64,000 nt of DNA. Source: Crossaster papposus (lineage: Eukaryota; Echinodermata; Asteroidea; Velatida; Solasteridae). Where the stretch lies: NCBI GenBank assembly GCA_037893245.1, contig JBAIAA010000443.1:310001-374000 (forward strand), written 5' to 3'. A model generated the notes under the pieces. The model saw nothing but the letters and a program-made list of their open reading frames with translations. It was not told the DNA's origin and did no database searches. Positions 54,150-64,000 of the stretch are shown here, in pieces; position 1 is the first letter of the stretch, and every line of letters begins with the position of its first letter. The translations under genes and the position numbers were made by a program.

Positions 54150-54432
54150 CTGTGAGGTGCAAACAAAATAATCAATAGATAACTCGAAAGTCGGTCATCT
54201 TTGTTGGAAAACTCCAACTGTGTATGCTACGCAATTGAGCATGCATCGCACAGTGTGGAAAATGTTCCAAACGCGTGCTTGTTGTTAGAAATGTTGCAAT
54301 ACAGCGCAGCCGACACACGATATAAATAATTGGAGAGGCTAATCATCCTTACTCACAGCTGGGGTGCTGAATGGAAAGTACACAACTAAAACATAGTCGA
54401 GTAGATGGCATGTAAAGGTGCCCGAGTCGAGT

Positions 54433-54684
54433 CATTTGCCCATCGGGACTTGAGTCAAGTCATTTGCCTGCAGTGACTTGAGACGAGTCATTTGCCTGCA
54501 GTGACTTGAGACGAGTCATTTGCCTGCTGTGACTTGAGACGAGTCATTTGCCTGCTGTGTCTTGAGACGAGTCATTTGCCTGCAGTGACTTGAGACGAGT
54601 CGTTTGCCTGCAGTGACTTGAGTCGAGTCATTTACTTGCAGTGACTTGAGTCAAGTCATTTACCCATCGGGACTTGGGTCGAGT
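54433..54684. repeat. 28-bp minisatellite, nine units
   Basis: Unit CATTTGCCTGCAGTGACTTG + AGACGAGT. Copies start at 54433 and every 28 bp to 54657. The first and last units share CCATCGGGACTTG, so the array has variant edge units. Confidence 0.95.
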
Positions 54685-55273
54685 CGAGTCACCAAAAAAT
54701 GCGACTCGAGTCCAGGGACGAGTCATTGATTTTGAGTCATTACAATGCTGGTACAGCCAGACAAATTTTGTATCAGGTGTGAGCACCTTATATAGTGCTT
54801 CCTCTTTAGCTACACCAATAGCACCCTCCGATTACATGTATAAACTAGTGTGGTCCCCCAAAACTGAGCAATCATATTTCCAGGTGCTTGACAATACTTG
54901 CCGTCACATATGTGACCTGGCACCACGAAATGAGTGGAAAGTTGACTTGATTACATTTCTAGAAAGAAGAAGTCCTAAGCTTCCAAATGATGTATTGTGT
55001 GTTGCTCTAGTTTATTCCTAGCCGCCGCTATTCTCTTTTAAAATAGCTGAAGTCATGCTCTCTTGTTTTTAGAAAACGGAGTTCAAAGTCTGTGAACCTT
55101 GCCAACTATACTATGACCGAGTATTAAGCCTAAAAAAAAACACACTGTTGAGATTTAATTGAGCTATACAATTTTGGGATATAAAAAAGAAGTTTTTTTT
55201 GTATGTAAAAGCGTTAACTACTCGAAACCGACTTCCCACTTGAAAAATTGACGTTTTGGCCAATAACTCGTGG

Positions 55274-55936
55274 TGCCAGAGGCCGATTTCACGAAACTCG
55301 TCTTAACTTATGACTCATCTTAGGACTTAGGACGAGTCCCAAATCAAAGACCGATCTTGGCTAAGACGTGTCCTAAAATCGCTTTTACTATCTTATGAAA
55401 GACGCATCGCAACTACCAATTTGATGGCTGTATCATGTTTGTTTTTACCGCTAGAAGAAACAGTCGCTGAAAAGAAACACGCAAACCAACTTTCAGCGTG
55501 CGCGCGGGCGAGAACACAAACTTTTGCTAACTGCGCAGTACAATCACGTACGGTAGTTCTGCATGTTCTATATACGACAGAGTCGACTAGTATAAATAAT
55601 TAGTTTTTAAAACTATACACACATAGCAAAATATAAATCAAATGCGTTTCTTCTTCGAAACTAAAAGTTTAGGCTGACATTTGTCAGTAACGAGAAGATA
55701 AGTAATGCAATGGTTTTCAGACAATATACAGATTAACGCACGTATTATTGAGATAAGATAAGACAACCCTCGGACCGATCCTAAGTTAAGAAGAGTTTAG
55801 CCGCGTTGCTATGGAAGTTAGGACGTGTTGATCGCGTCTTAACTTTGGTGAAATCATTCCTAAGACAAGTCGCGAGTTGGGAGGAGTTACTCTTCCTAAG
55901 ACGCGTCTTAGCGTTTCGTAAAAATCAGCCCCTGGT
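55274..55936. mobile_element. MITE, family GGGCCCGATTTC-like, copy 2
   Basis: Ends CCAGAGGCCGATTTCACGAA and inverted CCAGGGGCTGATTTTTACGA. The interior near both ends is CTAAGACG/CGTCTTAG words. No coding capacity. Confidence 0.75.
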
Positions 55937-56141
55937 CACATATGTGATGGACAATTCCCCTACATGAAAAACAGTCTTAATCCAACCACCCAAGTATACA
56001 ACCAAGTATAAACCAGCCTTAAAATGGGCACAACTCTTGAATGAGTATGAAAACAGACTATTTTCCATGTAAAGAATGTTCCAGTCAAATATGTTGAAAA
56101 CCAGTATCAATTTTTGGTACGCAATATCATACAGTACGTAC

Positions 56142-56238
56142 CTTCCGATTGGTGAAACTGTTGTAGTCCTTGATGCACAACGTTCTGATCATATCCACAT
56201 CGGCAGTGATTACAGTAGGGCGCCAGCCGACATAAAAG
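56142..56238 (-). CDS. P450 exon 4 (A-helix / beta-1)
   Basis: Acceptor GGTTCTCATAG and donor GTACGT. Reads FYVGWRPTVITADVDMIRTL CIKDYNSFTNRK; CYP3A has [20 protein letters not shown] and SVFTNRR. Phase matches exons 3 and 5. Confidence 0.95.
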
Positions 56239-56825
56239 CTATGAGAACCAATGACATGGGCGACAAGATTGAGAAAAAAAAACCAAGGAACTCAAGAAAG
56301 GTCATTATTTAAAATGGCAGACGAAGGTTGTACTAGTGTCTAAACATACCAAACATTGTTTTTAAAAATATGCACTAATAGTTTTAGAAATTCACTGGGT
56401 ATATATAACCAGCGCTATTGAGTCCTAATACACTTAAATAAAGCCTTCGATTACAACCAAGAAGGCGCACTTGAAGTAGGCCACATTGAAAAAGGTTAAT
56501 GAAAAGGCCACACATCTTAACAAATGGGCACTAGATGGACCAGTGGCTGAAAATCGTTATACCGATGTTTCACTGTATTGAGAAAAGTTTGGTAATGAGA
56601 CCTTTTTTGAGTGGGTAGAGAGGCTCGATGCATTTTGGAAAGGTTTTGCATAGTTATGAGGTATTTCCCATACTAATTGGCCAAAGTACAAACATCAACC
56701 GAAAAGAAGAAAATACAGTCTGAACCCCAGAAATTAAATTACTAACACATTTCTGTTGGAAATAAATTTTCTGTATTAAACTACAAACCATGCAAAATAA
56801 CTTGAATGCTACTTATTAATTTTTA

Positions 56826-56880
56826 AACATTTGGACATGATCTGGCGATAGTAATGGCCTAGATCATGTCAAAATGTTAC
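56826..56880. repeat. Small hairpin
   Basis: ACATTTGGACATGATCTGGC and, inverted, 'gcctagatcatgtcaaaatgt'. It shares the ACATTTGGACAT core with the hairpin at 62745-62853. Confidence 0.6.
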
Positions 56881-56907
56881 TCAGACCATAGTACTAGCAT
56901 TGCCTAC

Positions 56908-56960
56908 CCGAATATTTTTCCGTAGCGAGCAAAATTCTTCTCATGGAAGCCGCTTATTCC
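56908..56960 (-). CDS. P450 exon 3
   Basis: A 53-nt exon, acceptor TCTATTGCAG, donor GTAGGC. Reads GISGFHEKNFARYGKIFG; CYP3A has FDMECHKKYGKVWG. The small size is usual for this exon in CYP3 genes, and phases fit. Confidence 0.9.
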
Positions 56961-58038
56961 CTGCAATAGACAAAATTTAAACTGTCATTTTCTCTCAATT
57001 TGTCCAGGATTTGATTTGAAAATCCCCGGTAATCGTCATATTACCTTCTAATTTACCTGGAATTTTGTTAGTCTGTCTTATCATACGATGAAAATCGCCT
57101 GCTGAATGAACAAAATTTGGCTGTTATGTTTTTGTAACATAGCAACGAGTATTACGAAAGACAGTGCAAACAATGCATTAAATACACGACCAATATCACG
57201 CACGTGGAACCTGAGGCCCCATGCCACTGTAGTAAATGTCTACGAGATAGCAGCATCGCCACAGCTATGTACGTTGTCATGGAATTGCGACTAAACACCA
57301 AAACAGCTCGAGGTTTGGGGGGTCAGAAAAGTGACACCAGAAATTCGTTCTACACAAGAATAATAACACTAAACGCCCAGTTTAAAAAGAAGGGTGTGGA
57401 TGTTTATTTCCTACTTTATGCTCTTTCCGATTCATTTCGTTCAAAACGCATTTTGTAGCCCGGATTGGGCTATTCAAGGAGATAGGGAACCTTTAGCCTT
57501 TAACAAGTCAAACACATTAGAATAACTTTTTGGACAGAAAATTTGTTAAACGGTGGCAAATCGCATGAAACTGCAAAATATTGCGAGTGAATTTCCTCGT
57601 TCAGTGCACGAGTAACATTTTTCTTAAACACCTAGAGAATGTAAACCAGTTTTGTTGTCATTAGTCCGAGTATCAAACATATGGCATAACGTCTGATATA
57701 TCTAGACAATGTTAATTTAATGCAACCCAGTGTGCCAGCCAATTATACTTTATAGTGGATTGACATTATTTAGAGCAGAAATGTGGACAAAGCTGCCAAT
57801 TGGCCACTTTGGCCGTCGTGTTTTTGTAACATAACAACGGGTAACGAAAGACACAATATCGCAATTGAAAGCGCCGGCTGAATGCACAAAATGCAGTCTT
57901 GTTTTGCATACTTATCACCAAAATCTGCTCGCTTATCACAGACGCTCGTGATTATATTCTATAGATTATTTGATGTTGGAAGTGCATCGATTCAAACTGA
58001 ATCATACGTACACCTTTTAACATGTCTCTTTTACTTAC

Positions 58039-58141
58039 ATCTTTGCTGAAAAAGAAGTCAAGGGTGTTACCGATAATTGGTTTGGTGTTTATTTGGAGAA
58101 AACCCAATCTTGTCAGATAATGATGTTTCCAGTAATCGTAG
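58039..58141 (-). CDS. P450 exon 2
   Basis: Acceptor TTTCTTTACAG and donor GTAAGT. Reads YDYWKHHYLTRLGFLQINTK PIIGNTLDFF, the proline-rich hinge and PxxGN segment after the membrane anchor. The canonical IPGP is replaced by LQINTKP. Confidence 0.88.
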
Positions 58142-58179
58142 CTGTAAAGAAAAAAACATGTTGAGCTCTTTAGTTATTA

Positions 58180-58530
58180 TTATTATTTTTTTTTTCGGCA
58201 ATGAAACCGAGGATTCCTCAAAAACGCCCAAGGCACTGTAAGCTCGTAAGCCTGAAGAAACCAGTAGGAGAATAAACGAAATGCCAGAAACACCGGGGCG
58301 AACCCCTTCTCTTTAGCGATAAGTGTGACTGGGTTCTTTTACGTGCATGTCCAGGTTCAATATATACATTATACACACACATGGGACCTACGGCTTTACG
58401 TCCCATCCGAAGGACGAAGCAATAGTGGTTTAATTGCCTTAGGACACACGTGTCGACACCGGGACTCGAACTCACGCTCTGCGGAACAGAAAACCCAGCT
58501 CTTAACCGCTCGGCCACGACACTCCACTTG
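58180..58530 (-). repeat. tRNA-derived SINE, family C
   Basis: On the minus strand, GTGTCGTGGCCGAGCGGTTA (A box) and GAGTTCGAGTCCCGGTG (B box) resemble a Ser/Leu-type tRNA. The element ends with 'ggtttcttcaggcttacgag' and an (AAT)n run. It is longer than a tRNA, with no intact acceptor stem. Confidence 0.8.
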
Positions 58531-58607
58531 ATGCTACGACGTTTCAAAGGATACAATGTAATAATGCGGCTAACTGCCTAACTGCTTTATGGAAATTAGT
58601 CGTTTAA

Positions 58608-58842
58608 CCAGTTCGCGCCGAAATTATTTTAACATCACCGAGCCGAGTGGCAGCATTATTTTTAACGAAACACGATCCGAAGCGGGTTCAGGCCGATAGC
58701 GCCGAAGAGCACACCCACGCATTTCCGGCCTTGCTCGCTGCTGTGACAGACATTTCCAAACTTGAACTTGGCGTGTTTATGCGTCATTCGTTCTGAATTT
58801 TGGGAAAACTTTGCATTTATATACGTCATCTAGCACGAACTG
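58608..58842. mobile_element. piggyBac-type MITE, family CCAGTTCGCGCC, copy 3
   Basis: Flanked by TTAA (58604-58607, 58843-58846). Ends CCAGTTCGCGCCGAAATTAT and AGCACGAACTGG. 235 bp, nearly the same length as copy 1. Confidence 0.88.
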
Positions 58843-59127
58843 GTTAAGTTAAGGGTAGTAATAAACATGGCAGGGTTATACACTGCCACTGGGCACTCGC
58901 TGTTGTTATTTCGAGCAAGAGAAATTGATTGATAAAAGCCGCCATGTCATTTTCGGCCCGATTTGTTACAATTTTTCTTGTTAATTACTACATCATACTA
59001 GTACTCATGTCGTATACTCCCGTCAGAATAGCATGCATGGTGCAGTCCAAAATGATGAAGTGAGCCATGGAGGAATAAGATGTGCTTTTAAAATACTCTT
59101 CTTAATCCTTCATGTCTATCAACCTAC

Positions 59128-59231
59128 ACAAATAGAAGAACACAGGCTGTGATGATCAAAAGCCACGTTGATGTGCTAAAAAGTGGCGGTTGCCAGCCCT
59201 CAGCTGCAGTTGTAGTGTCCGCTTCGTCCAT
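59128..59231 (-). CDS. P450 exon 1 (membrane anchor)
   Basis: Starts MDEADTTTAAEGWQPPLF, then a hydrophobic run WLLIITACVLLF and donor GTAGGT. It ends in phase 2, which joins to exon 2 as Val-Tyr-Asp. The first Met at 59231 is the only one ahead of the anchor. The N-terminal signal anchor targets microsomal P450s to the ER. Confidence 0.85.
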
Positions 59232-59289
59232 GATGAGTAGCTACGAATAAAATATGTATAACTGTTGTACATGTACATCAAAGACCCTA

Positions 59290-59325
59290 GAGCGCGCGCC
59301 GCGCAGCGGCGCTCTAGGCAAGACA
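59290..59325. repeat. GC-rich palindrome near the P450 5' end
   Basis: CTAGAGCGCGCGCCGCGCAG ... GCGCTCTAG folds on itself. It lies about 60-90 bp upstream of the P450 start codon, so a role in the promoter is possible but unproven. Confidence 0.6.
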
Positions 59326-59780
59326 GTTTACTGTGTACTAAACGTCCATTGGCTGATGGTAGTACGTCTGGAGCAGATCGGCCGCCATTTTGGGAAGCGA
59401 ACTTGTGTGTGACACAACGCCCCACGTGCAGTTTGCGTAAGTAAACAACTTGACAACACGTAAGTAAACAAATCAGATAGCATTCTAAAAATGATCGGCA
59501 GTCATAATGACGTGAAGCATATTTGGTAAGTATATGCAGGTATGCATTTTGTTTAGGGGTATGAAAATGTGTTACTGAGGTTAAATATTTTGGGTGAATA
59601 GAAACGGAATTATAAACAAGCTGGCGACGTCCTTTGATTATAGTAACGTCTTTCCGACTTTTCTCAAATGTAAACGGTAGGCCTAGGCTACTTTACTACT
59701 TCTAGTTCCACCATTTCTCACTGACTTTTGGATAGACTTCCAATTAATTCAGTTAAAATTGTTGACCATGATCAAATTAT

Positions 59781-60561
59781 GTACCCCTGGCCCTAGAACT
59801 CTGGGTCTCCCGACGCCCATAGATAGAGAGGGTTTTTACAGGTTAACCGCCGTTAAACAATAGAAACCGTGCACAAATTACGGGCAATAACTCCATACTG
59901 CCGCACGGTCTACCCCGACAAAAAAATTGTATGAGTACTTGATCAACTCACCCAGCTGTGGCCAACCAAAAACCGGTCGAATCTCGGCCAATTTCTGTAA
60001 AAAAGGTGAAAACTAGCTATGCCCGTTCCGCAAACGCGACTGTTACAAGATGGCGGATAACGACGTTGGTACCGTGACCCCGGCCGGGGTCAGTGCGGAC
60101 CAATCACATGGCTTCTCTGAACGATGACAGGGCTGTTTTCCAAACTCTGGCTTCGGTCTTTTGTGGATGTGCCTCCGGCGCATTGCTTAACTGTATGAAT
60201 AAGGCCTCGCAAGGTGAAGTTTGTGTTTCAAAAACGGCTAATGCGCATGCGGCTGCAGCTTGAAATTACGCACGAGTTATCCGCCATCTTGTAACAATCG
60301 CGTTTGCGGAACGGGCATAGTTTTCACCTTTTTTACAGAAATTGGCCGAGATTCGACCGGTTTTTGGTTGGCCACAGCTGGGTGAGTTGATAAAGTACTC
60401 ATACAAAATTGTTGTTGGGGTAGACCGTGCGGCAGTATGGAGTTATTGCCCGTAATTTGTGCACGGTTTCTATTGTTTAACGGCGGTTAACCAGTAAAAA
60501 CCCTCTCTATCTATGGGTCTCCGCCCTACGGGCGTCGGGAGACCCAGAGTTCTAGGGGTAC
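59781..60561. mobile_element. Fold-back element, arms ~290 bp
   Basis: 59781-60066 and 60270-60561 are inverted copies (GTACCCCTGGCCCTAGAACT at one end; GCAAACGCGACTGTTACAAG near the centre). The ~200-bp centre contains a GTTTTCCAAAC MITE (60131-60238). No open frame. Confidence 0.88.
60131..60238. mobile_element. Short MITE, family GTTTTCCAAAC
   Basis: GGCTGTTTTCCAAACTCTGG ... GTTTGTGTTTCAAAAACGGC, nested in the loop of the fold-back element. Confidence 0.7.
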
Positions 60562-60786
60562 AAATTATGTAGGCCCTACAATTTTTTAATCAAACTCGAT
60601 TGCTGGTGTCCGGAAATTGGGCAGAAACGGGCAGTAGCTAGACTTCAGTAGCAATGTCATGTTGCACTGAAATTGGCAATTATAAATATTAACCAAGGCA
60701 TTATGATTTATGGCTACCTTCATTTTCATTGTGACTTTGCATTCATGAGATCGGCATCAGCCTTTTTTTATAGCTCCATTAGGGGT

Positions 60787-61862
60787 GTTAGTGGTCGGAG
60801 GTGGTCGGAGGTGGTCGGAGGTGGTCGGAGCTGGCCGGAGCTAGCCGGAGGTAGCTTAATGCTGTTGTATACGCGTTGTATACGCTTTGTATAGTTTCCC
60901 ACAGATTACTGATTACACTGAATACAATTAATACCTCTGGGTTTCCACAGACCATCAAAATTACATGTTGTCTGCATTTTAAAATAATATTGTTCACTCT
61001 AACTATAAGATCCTCTCTTTGGTTCGCGTCAGGTTTTCATTGTAACGGTTTAATGCGCGCGCCCTCCGGCTAGTAGCTTCCTTCTTATTCCTCCATGCTC
61101 CGACCAGGGGGGGGCGGAGGGGGGGCCCTTCGAGGTTGTGATTGCGAAACGCTGTGGTACCGTCCATTCTCAAAATAGGGGGGGAACAATTTTCTCACTC
61201 GAAAAATAAAGAGTTTTTGGCATCCAATCTTAACATCTTGTCTTTTGTAGTTGTACAAGGTTGTTATTTACCTTAATGATTATCATCCAATGACAATAAT
61301 TGTATTGAAAATGAAAAAAGCAGTCGAAAAAAATAAGCGTTGACGTACCGTTGATGCGCGTGGAGATTGTGCACAAATACTCAAACGACGTTAACAAATA
61401 CCTCCCCTAAAAAGGGCAATAATAATCGATAAATTGTGAAAAATCGTGCTTTGACCCCACTCATTTTTTTCCATAGATAAGTTAAAAAAGGATGTAGCAG
61501 TGATATACTGAATTTTTAAAAAAATCTGCCTGTGACCCCCTTGCGTTTTATCGTGTTGTTTTCGAACGAAAATGGCAGAAAATGACATCGCCCCAAACAA
61601 AATTCGTGTAGATCGTGCCTTCGTACCTGGCTTTGCGGACGTTGTATGAATCACTAAATGCGGAGAGCGATACACGGAGCAAATCTGTACGTGTTTCAAT
61701 GGAGCGCTTCGCGGTAGCGATCTATACGTATTTACTGTGTGAGATGTGTGGCTCATGAGCGTGGAAGAACGAATGAGATACATTTCAACGTTGGTGGCGC
61801 ACTTTCTTGGGCCCCTCCTCCGCCCCCCCCCCTGGCTCCGACTACCTCCGACTTTTACCAAC
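60787..61862. mobile_element. Element with GGGGTGTT ends and GGTCGGAG repeats, hAT-like target duplication
   Basis: The left end carries GGGGTGTTAGTGGTCGGAGG followed by several GTGGTCGGAG copies. The right end is the inverted ACTACCTCCGACTTTTACCA and AACACCCC. Flanks read TCCATTA just before GGGG and just after CCCC (7 bp), as expected for hAT-type insertion. The start is given to within a few bases. No transposase is recognised; G/C tracts lie at 61110-61130 and 61820-61832. Confidence 0.72.
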
Positions 61863-61878
61863 ACCCCTCCATTAGTCC

Positions 61879-62740
61879 TAGTTGCGATAATCGTAACCCA
61901 CCATCCTCCCGACGGTCGAAGACCGGAGGGTTACGAGACAAACTAGTGTACAAAATTGGAGAAGTTGCAATTTCGACCATTTTTGCCAGACTAGTCACCA
62001 GATTTGCCGGATTTTAACCACTTTTAAAGATCATGACACACATTTGGTGAAATGTTGTTCTCCATGTTCACGACTTCATAAACGAATTAAATACTCGCGC
62101 ATGCGTGTTGGTTCACGTACGAGTTCTTGTGCGATAAACAACGTCCTTACCGCACGGCTAACTCGACTGTGCGCGTGCGTTGTGGTGTGTAGCGTTAGGA
62201 ATGCAACCTTTTGTGCAACATGGATAAAATTCACGATGAACACGATAAACAAGGCGCGATTGGAACGCATCATAATTAATGAGCGCCGAGACAATTCCAA
62301 GCACATCCGTGCAGTGAGTTCGCAAGCGGGAATAGCCGTTTAGCGGCGTACAGCCGAAGCTCCACCCAGTCTGTCTTTCCTTGGTTTACGCTGATTGGTC
62401 GGGATTGTTGCTAGGTTCCGAAGTGCGGGGTTTAAAATGTAAACCTCGTTTGGTGAGAATTTCGCTCAGTCTCTGGTAAGTGTTTGTCATTTTATCCCCA
62501 AAATATTTTCTCAATGATGTTTAGAGTGTTATGAGCGGAGTCATTACACATTGCAGATCAAATCTGTGTTCTTAAAATGTGTGTCATGATCTTTAAAAGT
62601 GGTTAAAATCCGGCAAATCTGGTGACTAGTCTGGCAAAAATGGTCGAAATTGCAAATTCTCCAATTTTGTACACTAGTTGTCTTGTAACCCTCCGGTCTT
62701 CGACCGTCGGGAGGATGGTGGGTTACGATTATCGCAACTA
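61879..62740. mobile_element. Fold-back element, arms ~165 bp
   Basis: 61879-62045 and 62578-62740 are inverted copies (TAGTTGCGATAATCGTAACC ... GATCATGACACACAT). The ~530-bp spacer has no recognisable gene. It abuts the hAT-like element on the left and a hairpin on the right. Confidence 0.88.
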
Positions 62741-62744
62741 CATT

Positions 62745-62853
62745 AGTCCGAGTTACTGGACTCTAGTTATCGCTTTTTTAACATTTGGACATCATCTGGC
62801 GATGTCCAAATGTTAAAGAAGCGATAACTAGAGTCCAGTCAGTAACTCGGACT
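62745..62853. repeat. Hairpin, arms ~50 bp
   Basis: AGTCCGAGTTACTGGACTCT..TTGGACATC and complement around the loop ATCTGGC. Confidence 0.92.
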
Positions 62854-62859
62854 ACTTCA

Positions 62860-63362
62860 GATCAATGAATCTTAGGAAGAAAATACACTAATCTGCAAAT
62901 AGCGTCACGCTGTGATTTGAACCGAGGGCCATTGCTCACAAGCTAAGAATGTTTAATCTAGTATAGGCCATGTGCTGGTTCGAAGGAGTGGTCATTTTTA
63001 TAAAATTTATGTAGGGCCTAGTTGAGGAGGCATCAAGCACATGAATTGCAATTATAATTTCATTTGGACAGTGAAGTTGTAATAAAGTCAAAACACAACA
63101 TCCAGTTGATCATAATTTTGGTCATTTAGTCAAATTATAAAGAATTATGACCAAGGAATGCCAATTGTAATGATTCATTTAAATAGGCAAATATGAACCT
63201 AATGATGAGTTACAAGACCGGATAAACTTCTTATTGACTTGATGTGATGAATTAATTATTAAAAACAATATTTGTATAACAAGAATTACATCTTAAATTG
63301 AAACTAGAAATATGGCAGCCAGGAAGAACTGACAGCGAGGATTGGGCGTAGAATCAACGACC
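62860..63362. other. No feature recognised
   Basis: AT-rich sequence between the hairpin and the last MITE. Confidence 0.4.
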
Positions 63363-63614
63363 AGGGCCCAATTTCTTGGCTATGTTAACCGCAGAATTCC
63401 TCGCTTACGGTCACCATTTTCCGCTAACCGCGATAGCAGAAAAATTATGTGCTTACCCTGTAAGCACAGAATCCTTAGTTACGAGTTCTACGCATGCTCA
63501 GAGACCAAAATTCCTCGCTAACGTGTGAAATACGTTTACTGTAAGCACCAAATTTTCTGCTATAGTAAGCAGGGATTTTTTCGCTAACGGTAAGCAGAGC
63601 CAAGAAATTGGGCC
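63363..63614. mobile_element. MITE, family GGGCCCGATTTC-like, copy 3
   Basis: Ends AGGGCCCAATTTCTTGGC and GCCAAGAAATTGGGCCT. The interior repeats GCTAACGGTAAGCA-like words in both orientations. Confidence 0.8.
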
Positions 63615-64000
63615 TAGAGCGCACGGTACATGTACGGTACATGTACACAATAGATTTAGCACTCGGCAGCGCGCGCTGCATGCATGCATGACGCGTACAA
63701 CAGCGATAAAAAGTTGGCCTTTACTATGTGGCCGTTTTCTAAACGTTTGTTTCGTCTACATTCCGGCTTCATGCAATTCACTATCAGAACTACACAGCGC
63801 GGAGCATTTAAAACGACTGGAAAAAAGACTAGGGGGTGTCGCAATTGAGCAATTAGGTATACCCCACTCTGGGCACGCGATCGCTGCATGTGCTATTATG
63901 TATGCATGCAGTATATACTGCAGCGATATCGGCAAAGTAAACCTCGTGCGATATTGTGACTGTACTGGTTTAAAGTTTTCATAGATTGTTTGAGTGCCAA
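63615..64000. other. No gene recognised (window end)
   Basis: GC-richer sequence with ACATGTAC words. The open frame at 63688-63984 has no family signature, and I do not call it a gene. Confidence 0.4.

Larger units (their letters stand above)
41971..59231 (-). pseudogene. Cytochrome P450 (CYP3-like) locus, haem ligand lost
   Basis: P450s are haem-thiolate monooxygenases, membrane-anchored in the ER in animals. Twelve minus-strand exons give, in order: an N-terminal hydrophobic anchor, the C-helix WxxxR (WKDVR), the CYP3-type block RIDFLQLMLDAH, the I-helix AGFETSSTT, the K-helix ETLR, the haem-loop start WIPFGVG, and the CYP3-type end. The haem loop runs straight from FGVG to MRFALLQ: the six residues with the Cys ligand are absent. 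The I-K exon has lost ~30 residues and has a TGA. Two further exons are missing: after exon 6, and the meander region between exons 9 and 10. Other splice phases agree. CYP3-clan identity is confident; the exact family is not. It is very unlikely to encode an active enzyme. Confidence 0.92.

Noticed and set aside
54433..54684. CRISPR-like 28-bp repeat
   Set aside because: Direct tandem array without spacers; a minisatellite in a P450 intron.
58440..58530. Ser/Leu tRNA gene on the minus strand
   Set aside because: The tRNA-like part continues into a repeat body with an (AAT)n end; SINE head.
63688..63984. 98-residue open frame at the window end
   Set aside because: No recognisable motif, splice context or repeat match; chance frame in GC-richer DNA.
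37514..64000. Remaining ATR exons (kinase, FATC) on the plus strand
   Set aside because: I looked for the expected kinase and FATC motifs and found none; the region instead holds the P450 locus on the minus strand.

Overview
The window is animal nuclear DNA: intron-rich genes with GT-AG splice sites, tRNA-derived SINEs, many inverted-repeat DNA elements and a Ty3/gypsy retrotransposon. The mix of repeats, a vertebrate-like ATR exon structure and a CYP3-type P450 suggest a marine invertebrate, probably a deuterostome (echinoderm, hemichordate or cephalochordate). The species cannot be fixed from sequence alone. Nothing here is bacterial: there are no operons, CRISPR arrays or rRNA. Nearly all long open frames outside the genes named below are chance frames in introns or repeats.

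1.1-37.5 kb (+): a multi-exon locus for the checkpoint kinase ATR. I place 28 exons covering roughly residues 100-1,800 of the ~2,640-residue human protein (compared from memory). The 5' exons are largely clean and phase-matched. The 3' part carries apparent 1-2 nt frameshifts (exons at 28.4, 29.4 and 32.2 kb), a phase clash at 26.0/26.8 kb and an in-frame TAA at 37.4 kb. It also lacks several expected exons, including the UME region. No kinase or FATC exon appears in the 26 kb downstream. The simplest reading is an unprocessed, decaying ATR copy, or a badly assembled gene. Its most striking feature is an exon at 32.8-33.5 kb built from five 123-bp tandem units. Each unit carries a splice acceptor, yet the whole stays in frame. 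A second partial exon duplication lies at 36.5-36.9 kb.

The ATR introns hold large insertions: a 3.5 kb near-palindromic element (6.7-10.2 kb), a ~1 kb element packed with TTACG motifs (15.6-16.5 kb), a degenerate Ty3/gypsy element on the minus strand (20.3-25.8 kb) placed 19 nt before an ATR exon, a 17-bp minisatellite (28.1 kb), and many SINEs and MITEs.

37.5-41.9 kb: a TTAA-flanked element carrying a stop-interrupted THAP domain, a SINE tail, and a PIF/Harbinger transposase fragment.

42.0-59.2 kb (-): a cytochrome P450 locus of CYP3 type in 12 recognisable exons, running head-on against ATR. The haem loop has lost its cysteine ligand motif, the I-K helix exon has a deletion and a stop, and two exons are missing, so it is a pseudogene. 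Its introns hold a long-TIR mariner-like element, a 28-bp minisatellite, long hairpins and MITEs.

59.2-64 kb: no gene recognised. The region is a mosaic of nested fold-back elements. Little in the window looks able to work together as a functional pathway; it reads as two adjacent decaying genes swollen by transposable elements.
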